NCBI GenBank assembly: GCA_036435485.1
Contig: CM071595.1
Location: 7,554,001-7,618,000 of the forward strand
Length of the DNA stretch: 64,000 nucleotides
Reading direction: 5' to 3'
Source: Saposhnikovia divaricata
Lineage: Eukaryota; Streptophyta; Magnoliopsida; Apiales; Apiaceae
In this document: positions 1-14,735 of the stretch, in pieces
Numbering within the stretch: position 1 is the stretch's first letter
Layout of the letters: each line of letters opens with the position of its first letter
Translations under genes and position numbers: made by a program
Notes under the pieces: generated by a model
The model's database searches: none
What the model saw: the letters and a program-made list of their open reading frames with translations, nothing else
What the model was told of the DNA's origin: nothing

Positions 1-287
1 CTGATTTTACTATCAAGTTTCTAAACTTTTTTCAAAAACTTCATTTTTGCCTTAAGGACCTGTAGCGGACACTTGGACATTTATTTTAGGCCAAAACCAT
101 GTAAAAAATTTCAAAAATTTTCCGAGTCCAACACCTGGACTATCTATGTTTGACACTACCAACCAAGTCCGGGTAACAAAGATCATGACTAGAAGTAAAA
201 CATTATTTTGTTATTCTGGGAGATACAAATCCCTCTATACGTGAACAGATCCTGACCTGATTTTACTATCAAGTTTCTAAACTTTTT
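1..287. repeat. Short direct repeat pair (31 bp)
   Basis: A 31-bp stretch beginning CTGATTTTACTATCAAG at position 1 recurs exactly at 257-287. The spacer has no coding signal. It may be the edge of an older tandem duplication that continues to the left of the window. I see no gene in 288-1471 apart from a weak candidate exon at 987-1040. Confidence 0.6.
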
Positions 288-986
288 AAAAAAATTAGCC
301 AACTTTATGTAAATTATAGTGCATTAAAGATGGTTTCAAGATGAGATATGCAAATCTTCATAAATATGTTTGTGGTTCCGATTTCCGAATGTGCCTTGTG
401 AGTTGCGGCTATAGGTTAGCCTCCAGTATTCTCTTAAGGCTAATTACCAAACTTTTACCGTCCTTCGACATGTTAAAAGTAACATAACCTATAAAAGTGT
501 CCTAATCCAGAAACTATTACTAAATGAAGTGGCACACCAAAGACCAAGGTTACGGTGCCATATATTGAGAGATGTGCATCCAGATTAATGCAAAGAGGCA
601 GCAGGCACTAGATAAGTTGATATCAAATTATGCAAGCAAAAATGTCTGAGGGGATGTTTGGGAACCACAATGCGGTAAATCCGTGCATAAAGACCCAGAA
701 ACATCCCCAGTTTATGTACTTGCATATACTAAATGCTTTGTAGATAGTTACTCGTGAGTACTAATAAAGGGCTCACTTGACACCAAGATCTATACATAGC
801 AATATTCTGATAAATGGGTAGTAGTAAGGACATTCTGCTTATAAATGGGTAGTAGTAAGGACTCTATAAAAAAATGCCAGAATGGGCATTTCAGGAAGAG
901 TATCCTAAAGCTTGCCATGACAGGAGCATCAGTGCCTTCTATAAGTCTATAACCCAGACCACATTTCTCACCTTTCCCATACTTCT

Positions 987-1040
987 TTACGTCTCATAAG
1001 CCATGACCAAAAACCACCCTGGCCCCAAAGAGTGGTTTGC
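987..1040 (-). other. Candidate terminal exon of the APT gene (weak)
   Basis: The five placed APT exons end in phase 0 after 165 codons, so a further exon of about 17 codons is expected on the 3' side. On the minus strand a pyrimidine-rich tract ending TTTTCTGAG precedes position 1040, and the downstream frame is open for 17 codons to a TAA at 987-989. That would give a 182-residue protein, close to the usual length of plant APTs. The peptide (ending WFLVMAYET) only loosely resembles the normal C-terminus. The intron would be 2.7 kb and hold the whole GA-tailed repeat array. The length agreement may be chance; the true exon could lie left of position 1. Confidence 0.25.
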
Positions 1041-1471
1041 CTCAGAAAATAAAACACGGAATTATCAAAAAATAGTATAAATGATAATACACTGAACCCT
1101 AGCACCTGTAAATCTATACAACTCTTAGCAGTAGATACCTCTTTTGGCCCCTTATCACCTTATGCCACTACTCTCGCTCACTAGGAACAGCAGAACACAA
1201 AATTGACAACTGTCCACAAGGATCTCCCCACTCAACCAACTAAATCTAAAAACTTAGCCTACTGGATACCCTCTCCTCTAACATTAAAATTCTGTAATTG
1301 ACCTTTACCAATAAAACATCAAGTCTTCCAACTAATAATTACTCTAAACACGAGATAAAAGAAACAAAATTGAAAAAGAAAGCATAGATTTAGCCATATG
1401 TTTGTGTGCATTGAAAGTTCCAGCTGTATATCGGATGGGCTTCGAATAGACACTTGACAAGGTACCAGTGT

Positions 1472-3651
<2,180 letters not shown>

Positions 3652-3766
3652 ATGCACGGAGTGTTTAACAAGGATCTTACATAAGACTTAGTGGCAAATG
3701 AAGTAGAATTGGTAGCAGAAACACAGCATAAACTTATTATGCTAATCTTTGAAAGAAAAGACTCAC

Positions 3767-6700
3767 CTTCAGATCTGGTAATTCAATCAGACATGCACAT
3801 TCAACAACTTCGGCACCAGCACGTTCTGTCAAAACAGAAGTAAGATTCTTATGCATCATCTAGTAATTACTAAATAAATCATTATAAAACTCAATTAATG
3901 AACTGCCTGACCATAAGCTTCAATTCAGATCTTGTAAAATTTAACAATTCTAATTGCTACAATATGTTAGATCACATATAATGTGTCACAAGGATCTGGA
4001 TATGCCTTTCGTATTTGAAAAAGGATTCAGATGACAGGGTTTCCTGAAAAGAATTTTTAGAAGGAAAGAAAAGAAAAAATTCTCAGTATCAACATGGTAC
4101 AATATAAAGCTGCCATGATTTAAAGAACAGCAATGATGTTGCCATGATTCCAAAAAACAATGATGAGCTAAAAGTTTTGTATCATAAGCATAATGCAACC
4201 TATTTCTTATAAGTTATGGAGACCTGGCCTGTTTGGCTTACCTTATTCTTCATAAATAAGTACTTATATCCAGAAAAACTATTTATTTCAAGAAAATAAA
4301 CTGAACATGTTCAACTGACAAATGCAAGGAGATTATTTTGACTTTTTGTCTATGGAAATAATTAAACATGCATTGTGCACCATATACCATTATGGCATAT
4401 TGTTGCAGAAACTTTTTTAATATATAGATAATTCATAGAAAAAATCAGTTATAAATGGCATAATGATAGAATACCGAATTATGAATAGAGTGCATATAAA
4501 CTTGCAAGTGAAAGCTAGTTTACTATGCATGTAATAGATTCACATGCCAACTGACATAGTGCAGCTTCCTAACAGAAAATAAAAATTCTAACTACAATAA
4601 TAATATATTAGACTTGCAAAGCACAAACGATTTAGATCAACAAACACAAACATACATAATTACATATACAATTGCTCCTCACAAAAATAAACATAGCACA
4701 CCTCGCACAGATATGATGTGCCCATGTCAAGTGGTACGAAGAAGACACTATTTAATCTTAATTAAAGTTTAAAATGGACAAGGATCAGGGTATTGCCATG
4801 ACTCAATTACCAGAGGAAATCATAAAATCTGTCAAGGTGATTTCTATAGATTATACTGAGTTCTTGTTTATGGGAGTTTAAGAAGTACCCAGTAAATTTA
4901 TAGCAGCACAGAGGGTGCCACCGGTAGCAATTAAATCATCAACAACCAGAGCTCGTTCATTAGGTTCAACTGCACCAATGTGCATCTCAAGACAATCTCT
5001 TCCATATTCCAGAGTATATTCTTCTGATATAACTTCCCCTGCGGTTATAATATGACCATGAAAGAGCCTTATGAATCACCGAACATGATTAATGGAATAC
5101 CAAAATGCAGCAAGTAAATCATTAAGAATGGGTGTTTAAAATCATATTCGGGAGAGCACATGTTGATTTAGGAAGAAGCCTACAGACATATTATTGGCAT
5201 AAACCAAATTCTATTTTACCATAACAGTGATAAAAGGATTTGGCAAAGTATGCTGGAGGAAAAGATATAGTACCAGGTAACTTTCTTGGTTTTCTCAGGG
5301 GAACAAATTTTGCTCCTATTGCCAATGCTATGGGAGGACCAAAAATGAAACCACGAGCCTCTATTCCTGCAAAAGCAAAAATATCCACAGATCAGCTTAC
5401 ATCATGACATTCCAAATCAACATACTACTGTATAGTAGACAAGCCTTGGTAAGAGCACCATGTTCTAACAAGATCCCATGTGTACATGAAGCAAAGCAGA
5501 AAGGCATATATGACCAGATGGACAACAGTTTCGTCACATAATATTCTAAGCACATTGGCCTTCTTAAAACCCAAAGTGACCCATAAATAATAGATATGTC
5601 AAGACCATATACAATCTTAAAGAAAACCACTGAAGAGGAAGTAGACAAATCCATGCCATAGAAGCACCAGTAATAAAACTCCAGGAACAAAGTAGATAAA
5701 CAATTTACTTTTACTATCCCTACCATAATAAAACTATTAACATTGAACAACCAAATCCTAGAACCATCCTCAACCACCAGATGTGTGAAACAACTTATTA
5801 CAAGGTAAAATGACCAAATTAAATTATACCATATATTCTTGCAAAAAATTGGGGACTTCAGTTTACAAAATATAGTTCTGTGATTTATTCCACCTTTTCC
5901 CCGCCGCGAGAACAAAACCTTAAGTTGTCTGATGATGCACATAGTATCACTAATTTTTACCCCTAGATTGACGTTTACTGATTGCTAAAAGGTAGATTTT
6001 GGCAAAATCAAATAAGGATAAAAGATTTATCAACACCAGAAACTTGTCCTACCAAAGAAACTAATCTTGGTACTTGACATACTTACATATCATTTTACAA
6101 AATCGTAAAATTAGAGTCAACTATACATGTCATAGGGTTCAGTACCTTTGATTCCATCTACTTGAACTGTCTACATGACTTCACTAGCAAGTGTAGCTAA
6201 TTCTTCAAATGAACTAATAGGTGTACGACAAACATGACCATGATTTTCTATTTGAATTACTTTATTTTGATTCTTTACCATGAATCCGTGATTTCTTTTC
6301 ATCTAACAGTTAACATAACATTGTTATAGTTCTGTTACAGAAACGATACTTGGCAAATATATAAAAATTATATTTATAAGTATGCCACTTCAAAAATTAG
6401 ATTTAAATATTATAATTTCATTATCTCATTCTCAAAACATGTATCTTGTGAAAGCACTCAATTATTGAAATCCTCTAACACAACACATTTATCAAGCAAG
6501 CACTCTATTTAACCTTTTGTACAGTTTATGAATAAAATTACTTAAAGACTGCCTATGATATTGGCAATGGATATTGAACTGAACTGTGTTATCTAAAAAC
6601 ATGTTATATCGCACAAGTGCTCAGTTTCAATTGCTATTACCAATTCTTTGTGCAGGCAGAAAGAACTGGTGCATAAAAGAGTTAATTAAAATCAAATACG

Positions 6701-8737
6701 TATGCTACTCAAGCTGCATACACTATTAAGCGTGAAACATGCTATCAGATGATTCAGAAAGGCACTCAGGAATTTGTTTATTAACTTAATATATAAATGT
6801 TGACTATTGAACTCTGGTACAGGATAGTTTAAAAGGAACACCACTATCTTTAACATCAAATCTAAAGTTTGTCACCAACAATTTTTATATAATTTGAAAG
6901 TGCCATAACAAGATAAGACAAGCATTATCATGCAAGTACACAAATAGACATATCACACTACAGATGCATGGTGCCAAAACAAGGACCAATTTCTGAAGTA
7001 TATATAATGCAATTGAAAGCCAATTTTTCTAGTTGAGAGTGAGGTCATAACGTTAGCAGTTTGTCGGGTGATCACATAGTACAGATTAGACAGAGGATAT
7101 CAGGATTACTTTTTAATAATATGCCTTGATAGAAGTAATATCCACGCTCTACAGACCTTTACTTGCTCATGCAATGATAAATCAAACCAGTGTTGTGTAG
7201 GGTGCAAACTAACAAGCGACAGCCGATTTCAAGTGAAACTTGGGAAAAGCAACTGAACTCACGCTTTTTGGAGGAGATTAGGATTCTGTATATGCATATT
7301 ATAATGATCATTCAGCTTTAAGCATATAATCGCTGGGGTTATGCGATTTTGTTTTTTACTTGCACGATATGCCAATTAAAAAATTCACAAAAATTACAAC
7401 TATCTGACTCGCAGGTATTGCACCAACTCTGCACCATACCAAGCTTGCAGTTTTTATACATATTTCTTTTTAAGAAAGGACTGACAAATGCGCAAGGGCG
7501 GAAAAACTATGATGTCTATGAAATGCAGTAACAACAAACTGAAAGAATTTCATTCTAATAAGGACAAAGAAAGGCACTAATTATAGTGGACTCCAGGCCT
7601 GTCATAAAATCTTTCCAGCAATAATTGATATCAGAGAAATGTAATGGCACTCAAGCCTCATCATAAATCCAAGAAATCTACATTACCTGGAAAGACAAGT
7701 GAATCAAAGAGTTGAAATCATAATAATATAATGGAACCAAAAATAATTAGGCCAATCTAAGAACCCATCATTACACAAATGGGCCCATCTTAGGTACGAA
7801 TCCATCACCAACCACCATTATCCACCCAAAATTAGATCTTTCACATGCCCAGAAAACACTCTGCGCCGCTCATAATCCTCGCCAAAAAGGTACTAAACTC
7901 AATGAAACATTCCACTACACCCACCATAGTCAAACACAACATAAATCTACAGTTACTTCCATAAGAGCATACAAAAAGTTACTCAAGACCACATACAAAT
8001 TTGGATCCAAGGCAATGTGTATCAACCAGCCAACAACAATAATGGGTCCATCAAAAATTTAAAGTAACACTTTAAATTTCTTTCCCCCAAAAGTTAAAAA
8101 GTTGTGACACAACATATTCCCATTACATATACACATAAAAACATTTATCTACAAGAAATGTACCACAATCGATATTGACAAAAAAATGCATACACTACTA
8201 CATTGCACATATATATATATACATTTAAGTAAAAGAACCAACACCTACTTTACAAGAAAAGGACCCCTACTTTTTACAGCATAACCCAACAACAGATAAA
8301 AAGATTAAATCTTTACTAGTTCTAAGTGAAAAAGATTACATTTTTATCAGTTCTAAGTGAAAAAGATTAAATTTTTATTAGTCCCAAGTGAAAAAGATTG
8401 GATTATTATCAGTTGCGAGTAAAAAAAGATTGAATACTTACCAGCAACAACTGAAATGTTCTTGTTCTTGTATCTCTCAACAAACAAGTCCATTGTGTCT
8501 TTGAAGGCTTTTGGATCCAGTAAGAGTGTAGTTACATCTTGAAACATAATCCCTGTAATAAATTAATACAACAAGTTAATTAAATTTATCACACATTAAA
8601 AAAAATCTTGAAAATATAAAAAAATATTTGAAAAAAATAATAAAATTCAAGAAACCTGGTTTGGGAAAATTGGGGACAACCCTGATTTTGGATTTGATGG
8701 CAGGGATGCGAGGATCATCACTGTGGCAAGCTGACAT
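3767..8737 (-). CDS. APT: Adenine phosphoribosyltransferase, five exons (3' end unresolved)
   Basis: This enzyme converts adenine plus PRPP to AMP and PPi in purine salvage; in plants it also acts on cytokinin bases and is normally cytosolic. The exons, read on the minus strand, are 8737-8656, 8552-8442, 5366-5274, 5038-4889 and 3825-3767. All introns are GT-AG (about 103, 3075, 235 and 1063 bp) and the phases join cleanly to 165 codons. The protein starts MSACHSDDPRIPAI. Family landmarks are FQDVTTLLLDP (exon 2), IEARGFIFGPPIALAIGAKF (exon 3), the PRPP-binding motif ALVVDDLIATGGT (exon 4) and RAGAEVVECACLIELPDLK (exon 5). Exon 5 is followed by a good donor (GTGAGT), so about 17 C-terminal codons remain to be found. 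No internal stop or frameshift is seen and the gene looks functional. The isoform number is not assigned. Confidence 0.93.
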
Positions 8738-8895
8738 TGTATGTATAGTGAGCTAAACAAGTGTTGTAGCTCACTTTATGTGTATTTTAAATATTATAAG
8801 TGCGTGTTTTTGTGTGTGTCTACTTGTTCATCTAAATGCAGGTTAGAGAATGAGGGAGGAGGGAATCAAATGTAGGGCAAAGGGGTATATAAAAG

Positions 8896-8898
<3 letters not shown>

Positions 8899-8933
<35 letters not shown>
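8899..8933. repeat. GA/CT microsatellite in the APT leader
   Basis: About 17 GA dinucleotides on the plus strand read as CT on the APT sense strand. They lie about 165 bp upstream of its ATG, within the likely 5' leader. Pyrimidine-rich leaders are common in plant housekeeping genes; whether it regulates APT is inference. Confidence 0.75.
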
Positions 8934-8936
<3 letters not shown>

Positions 8937-8975
8937 CGCTGCACAAGAACGAGGGAGAGAGTTGCTGTGTGTATA

Positions 8976-8983
8976 CTTTTATA
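8976..8983 (-). promoter_or_regulatory. Candidate TATA box of APT
   Basis: The minus strand reads CCTATAAAAGTATAC here, about 240 bp upstream of the APT start codon. Transcription would start near 8945, giving a leader of about 200 nt that includes the CT microsatellite. The call rests on sequence match and spacing only. Confidence 0.45.
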
Positions 8984-9340
8984 GGTGTATGCATACGTGT
9001 GTAGACCGTAGACTAATTAAGCAATAATATAATGTGAAATTTGGTTAAATGAATATACTCTCCTCTAACTCTTAATTCAAAAATGAGGAAAAAGAATAAA
9101 AATGTTGTTTCAAATTTTTTTTAATAGATTACAAAAATACTAAAAATCACTTCTCTCTCTTATTTTTAAGAGCTAATAATAGCTCTTAACTTATATTTTA
9201 ATAATAAAATATTTATGTCCACCAATTCTTGAACAAGTTTTGGTTACAAGGGGACTGATTTACGAATAACTTATAAATGAAGAGCTAGTATAAAAAGTAT
9301 TATCGAAATTTGACATATTAATCAATATAATAAAGGATGA

Positions 9341-10112
9341 GTGCCCTAAATACCCACTTTTTATATTTTCTTAACTAAAATACCGATTTTCGAGAGGAAC
9401 CTTCCAAAATACCCACCAATCACGTCACACACATGGGCGCATATAGTGATACGCCACCTGCACAGGCGTGTATGAAAAAATACGCCCATGGCATAGGAGT
9501 ATCGGACATCAGACACGCTACATACATGGGCGCATCACAGGTCGCGCCTCATCCATGGACGCATCGTTGCTCGTACATGAAAAGGCGCATGCCCCTGCGG
9601 GGTCCGCATGAACAAACGTGAGCTCTAGCTCTAGTGACCAATATGGCGATTCAGGCGATTTTTTCCCGATTTCTCTCTGTTCTCCGTTCACCCATTTTCC
9701 GTGGTTTTCCCGTGAAGTATTATATACCATTGGATTCGTCTTTCGACGATCTACATGCCTATATGAGTTTCAAGCTGTGTTTTTTGCATGATTAAAAACA
9801 CCCAATTCGAGAGAGAGGGCAGCGGAGAGAGATAGAGACGGGGAGAGAGAGAGACGGGGAGAAATGGACGGAGAGGTGGTGGAGATGATGGAGGGAGAGA
9901 GATGGGTGGTTACAGTGGTGGTGGAGAGATGGAGAGCGCGATGAGGCGGAGAGAGATAGAGAGTGACGACGGAAGCGAGAGAGAAACGACGGGAAAGAAG
10001 CTGTCAATGATGGTGAACAATGATCATGGGTTGCGCCGTTTCCATGACGTGACACGTGGATATTTTACGGGTATTTTGGGTAGTGAATAGTAAAAAGTGG
10101 GTATTTTGGACA
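9341..10112. mobile_element. Candidate non-autonomous DNA element with inverted-repeat ends
   Basis: The left end contains CTAAATACCCACTTTTTA. The right end, reverse-complemented, gives CAAAATACCCACTTTTTA, and weaker similarity continues inward (ACTAAAATACC against ACCCAAAATACC). The interior is unusually GC-rich for this region, with repeated CATGGGCGCAT-type words (9433-9610), and a purine-rich GAGAGA/GACGGGG block (9811-9985). No transposase is seen. I cannot find a convincing target duplication, so the exact ends and class (Mutator-like or foldback) are uncertain. Confidence 0.45.
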
Positions 10113-10249
10113 TTCTTATTAAAAGTTATTTTTAATATATTAATTTTAAGAATTAACATGAAATCTCTTGGAGATGCTCTAAGATCATATGCACAAACGC
10201 TAAAGATGTGTATATTTAATTTAGACAAAGGATCATCAGTAAAATATCA

Positions 10250-10560
10250 CGTTACCAAATTTGGTCAAAACGTGTATTTCAGGACACGCAAGCCTGCCTG
10301 GAGTTCTACCAGGACCGGCCGACCGGCCCCATGGTCAACACCGGCATGTAAATCATGCTAACCGTGCGGTAAGACCCAGTGGCTGGGCTTCCCTGCGATA
10401 CGCAAGATACACCACACCCTGTCTTGGTCAAAGTTTCCACTGTCTCTCCAACACGGCTACACGCAGGGGGCGGATGAGGTTCGAACCCGTGACCCTTTGG
10501 ATCAACGCTAGGCCTCGTTTCCACTGAGGCAGCTCTCACGCTCAAACGTTACCAAATTTG
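10250..10560 (-). mobile_element. tRNA-derived SINE with 14-bp target duplication
   Basis: The body is 10264-10546, flanked by identical copies of CGTTACCAAATTTG (10250-10263 and 10547-10560). On the minus strand the 5' end carries a pol III A-box-like TGCCTCAGTGG (about 10520) and, roughly 45 bp on, a B box GGTTCGAACC (about 10475). The downstream part includes GGGTCTTACCGCACGG, a word seen in plant Au-like SINEs. Length is about 283 bp. The GC-rich overlapping ORFs here are not genes. Confidence 0.85.
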
Positions 10561-11594
10561 ATCATCATCAAATTTGGATTCGATGTATTGTAGCTATATA
10601 ATTATATAAAATTTATTTATTTTGATTTTTTTAAGTTCATCTTAGATTCGATTCCTTATAACTACATAAGTAAATAGTGTATATTTATTAAATAATTTTA
10701 ACATTCAATTTTCTACAAGTACATATTTAAATAATATTTATTAATCATATTAATTTTTGATTTCAAAAAAAATCATATTAATTTTTTAAAATTCATTAAT
10801 ATTTTAATCTTAACTCATACTCGTCGTGCCCATATCAATTAATATTATTTAATGTTGTATTATGCCATAAAATTGACATGAGTTTTAAACAATAACTGTA
10901 CATCATATGAATTGATTATTTTGTTGGGTTGAAGACAGGGTACAAAATAATAGGGCTCTCTTCTAACTCCAATACAATATCCTGAAATACAAAAAAAGAA
11001 AAAAAAATCACAACTTCGAAACAATTATATTGAAAAAATAAAAATAATATCACCAAAAACTGTTAGTATATAGGAATGATTCCCAAATCCCAATTTATAA
11101 CTCCAGATAATTTATTCATTTTTGTTGTGCGCACTAATTTACAATTTTTTTGGGGTCTAAATTTCATCCTGTCATTCACTTGTTAGTTATTCATTAATCA
11201 AATTACAATATCGCCGCAATTGATGCGCAAACTGGGAAAATGTTAGTCACATCAAATTTATGGTCTATATTTCTAGAATAATTTGTAGGGCGTTTGGCTT
11301 GTACCCGGGAAACTGAATGAAATTCAGAAAGGATAATAAGAAAAAAGAAAAGGAATGATCCTGAATTGTTTTACGTGTTTGATTTTGATTTAGAAACGAG
11401 ACTAAAATTTATATTAAAATTATTTTTAATTTATAAAAAGTAAATTAAAAATTAATTTTTACTTTTTAAAAATAATTTACATGTAAATCTATGTTTTAAT
11501 GGTTTAAGATAAAAATTATAATTAAAAATGGAAAAAAAATAAGGAAAGATAAACAAAATACCTAGTGGGGGGGTGGGGAATGGGATATAAGGAA
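10561..11594. other. AT-rich intergenic stretch
   Basis: The stretch is dominated by A/T runs with no coding frame longer than a few dozen codons and no clear repeat end. I see nothing specific in it. Confidence 0.6.
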
Positions 11595-13119
11595 TCTATA
11601 CTATTATATAAAAGCCGAAACATTAAAAGTTTGGTTGGTTGGTCGGTCGGTCGGTACGGTACATGTTGATTTTACTTATTTACCCTTACTCAATTACTAC
11701 TAAATAATCAATTTCCTTTTTCAGATTAAACATATTATCTTTTCTAATTTTCAAGAATTAAATAATTTCCTTTTTCAAGTAAAATACAATATATTTTATA
11801 TTTTATCTAACTAAAATTTCTCTTTTATGAATCAATTTTCTTTTTCAGGTTAAACATATTACCTTTTCTATTTTTCAATAATTAAATAATTTCTTCTCTA
11901 ACAAAAATTTTTCTTTTTCCAATTATATCGTGCACGGTTACCTTTTTCAGCCAAAACACGTTACCTTTTTTCTTTTTACTTACTAAAACCTCCTTTTTTT
12001 CCAATTATATCACGGGCGTTTCTATTTAATAAAAATATAATAATACTAATATAATACTAATAATTAACTAATTACCTTTTCAACTAAAATATATCATCTT
12101 TTCTATTTTTTCTAATTAAATTTCCTTTTTTTCTAGAAATATAACGGGCAACATTAATTTCTCCTTTTCTAAAACTATGAGCAATTTTATTTAGTAAAAT
12201 AACATAATTAAATTATAATTACTATAAACTAATCAATTTCCATTTTCACATAAATCATGTCATCTTCATGTTACCTTTCTATTTTCTCTAACTAAAATAT
12301 CTCTTTTTTCAATTATATCACCGGCGGTTCTAGTTAACACTATTAGCAATTCTGTTTAGTAAAATAAAATATTATAATTAATAATAATTAATTAATTACC
12401 TTTTTCAGCTAAAATATGTTACCTTTTATATTTTTCTATTTTTTCAGTTAATTTTATTTATTTACCCTTATTTAATGGTACATGTTATTTTACGTAATTA
12501 TCCTTACTTAATTATTTATAATTACTAATAACTAATAAATTTCCTTCTCCAGGTAAAACATGTTACCTTTTCTATTTTCAATAACTAATTTTTTTCACAT
12601 AAAATATGAGAAATTCTTTCCTTTTGCAAGTAAAATATGCTACCTTTTCTATTTTTCGATAGCCAATTTTTCTTTTTACATAAAATACAGTTTATCTAGC
12701 TAAAATTTTTCCTTTTCTAAAAAAACTATGAGCAATTATGTTTAATAAAATAAAATATTATAATTACTAATAATTAACCAATTACCTTTTTCAGTTAAAA
12801 TACATTATCTTTTCAATTTTTTTTTCTTCAGATAAACCTATTTGGTTTGGTTTATTTAAGTACAATAAAATAATAACAATATAATAACTAATAACTAACC
12901 GATTACGTTTTTCAGCTAAAATATTTCATCTTTTCAATATTTTCATACTAAAATCCATCATTTTCTAAATATATCACGGACAACATATACATAATAAAAT
13001 CAGATCATATTTTTTAAAATTTTAAGCCAAGAAAATTATATCTTAAATTTTTTAATTCAAATTAAAAAAAATTCTGTTATATTAAAGAACATCAGTGTAT
13101 CGCACGGGTTTTAAGCTAG
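11595..13119 (+). mobile_element. Non-autonomous Helitron 1
   Basis: The 5' end is TCTATACTATTATATAAAAGC following an A, and the 3' end is GCACGGGTTTTAAGCTAG followed by a T. That is the TC...CTAG structure and A/T insertion site of plant Helitrons. The subterminal hairpin is degenerate (GTGTATCGCAC). There is no Rep/helicase coding. The interior consists of degenerate units repeating words such as ACCTTTTCTATTTTTC and TATATCACGGGC. It also carries a short GGTTGGTTGGTCGGTCGGTCGGT run near the 5' end (about 11632-11655). Confidence 0.75.
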
Positions 13120-13647
13120 TATTGTGTAATTCTAAAACTAAAAAAGGTAAAAGGGAATGACAATTTTTACAAAACAAACATAATGAGTCCAATTGATTAA
13201 TTTTTTTCCCTTTGTTTATTACCCCTAACCAAATGGACTTTATGAGTAGTGCTATTTCGAATATTTTCTTCCTAAATCACAACATATGTTTGATTTTAAT
13301 TTGTGAACATGTACGAATATATATGGGATCCAATATTATTATGAGAAAATTACTAAGTATATAATTTTCATTTGAGAAAACATTTGAAAACCATTTCAGG
13401 GTATCTAGCATTTTTCTTAATTTATATAATTCAAACCTTAACTTATTCATGACAATTTGAACTCTCCATTTTTCAGGAAAAGAAGTGAGATTATACGTGG
13501 CTGTTATAAAACAATAACTTATTTGATTTCTTATCCATGCCGTAAATTTAAAATTTGTAATTCAAGATATTAGTTATATCAAAAGCTGATTGCTTCACTG
13601 TCAACAAAATTAAAAAAAAAACTGATTGCATTATATCCTTATTATAT
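13120..13647. other. AT-rich spacer between Helitrons
   Basis: This is noncoding AT-rich sequence with scattered A and T runs. I see no supported gene or repeat. Confidence 0.5.
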
Positions 13648-14735
13648 TCTTATATATAATAAACGTAAGAGATATATTATCCATAATTTTGGTTTGGTAA
13701 CCGTACCGCCAAAATAATCTCAACCGTCGAATATAATATTTTTAAAAATAGACGATCAAGATTATATCATATTAAAAAGAAAATTATAATCTAAAAAGGA
13801 TATAATTAAAAAAGTTGTATTAAAACTGAATTTTAAAAAGAAGTTATAATCTGAAAAGGATATAAAAGATTGTATTAGAACTGAATTTTATTATTTATTT
13901 ATTAATATTAAAAAAGGTTCATATTTAATATTTAGGCTCTATCTCGAGATTTAGAAATCAGATTTGGATGATTTTACAGTTCACGCGAAACTCATAAAAT
14001 TATCCATAATTTAATGATGATTTAACGATTATTATCCAAATAAAAACACTCAAAATCTAAAGAGAAAATATAATTACAATTTTTTACATTAATCCTATTT
14101 AGTGTAGAATACCAACATTAATAATCATATTCAATATAGAAAACCTAATTATATATGATTTAAATCATTGACAAACACTTTTTCGTATTTCAATATAAAT
14201 ACACTTTTTAGTTTACATGTTAAAATATGAATATTTTTTATGATAGATCCAACATTTTTTTATCTATTTATTTTAAGATCTAACAGTTCTTATTTATGTT
14301 ATCGTACAGAGGACCAGACTACCCCTACACTTATTATTAGAACTGTATTTGGTTGTTAGAACAACTATCTTCAAGAAGGTTATTTTGATAATCAAAACAA
14401 AATATAAGTAGATTTCCTAAATAGAATAGAATTTTCAATATAAAAAATCGTCAATTTCATCTCTGTTTTGTTTCTTGGTAGTTTTAATTGGAAAATTGTT
14501 AAATCATCACTAAATTAAAAATTATTTTGTTAATTTCACGTAGGCTGTAAAATCATCCAAATCAAGTTTTAAGAATTCAAGATAAAACACATAATAAATT
14601 GAACGTGTAAAATCTTATGTGTATATTAATTTCATAATAACAATTTGATATGTAAACTAATAACAAATAAATAATAAAAAAATAATATAATAAATATTAG
14701 AAAAAGAACCGTGCGTTGCACGTGTTATTAGCTAG
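13648..14735 (+). mobile_element. Non-autonomous Helitron 2 (copy A)
   Basis: It ends at 14735 with a strong hairpin CCGTGCGTTGCACGTG followed by CTAG. The likely 5' end is TCTTATATATAATAAACG at 13648, as judged by where similarity to the neighbouring copy begins. It has no coding capacity. It shares most of its length with copy B, including TTATCCATAATTTTGG near the start and AGATCTAACAGTTCTTATTT in the middle. Confidence 0.72.

Noticed and set aside
5397..5942. 181-codon minus-strand ORF
   Set aside because: It lies inside intron 2 of APT between well-defined splice sites and has no family resemblance.
10470..10490. Possible tRNA gene (GGTTCGAACCC)
   Set aside because: Only the pol III boxes of a SINE are present; no cloverleaf or acceptor stem could be formed.
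10056..10545. Overlapping ORFs of 74-101 codons
   Set aside because: They fall in the SINE and its flanks; the GC-rich tRNA-derived sequence keeps frames open by composition.
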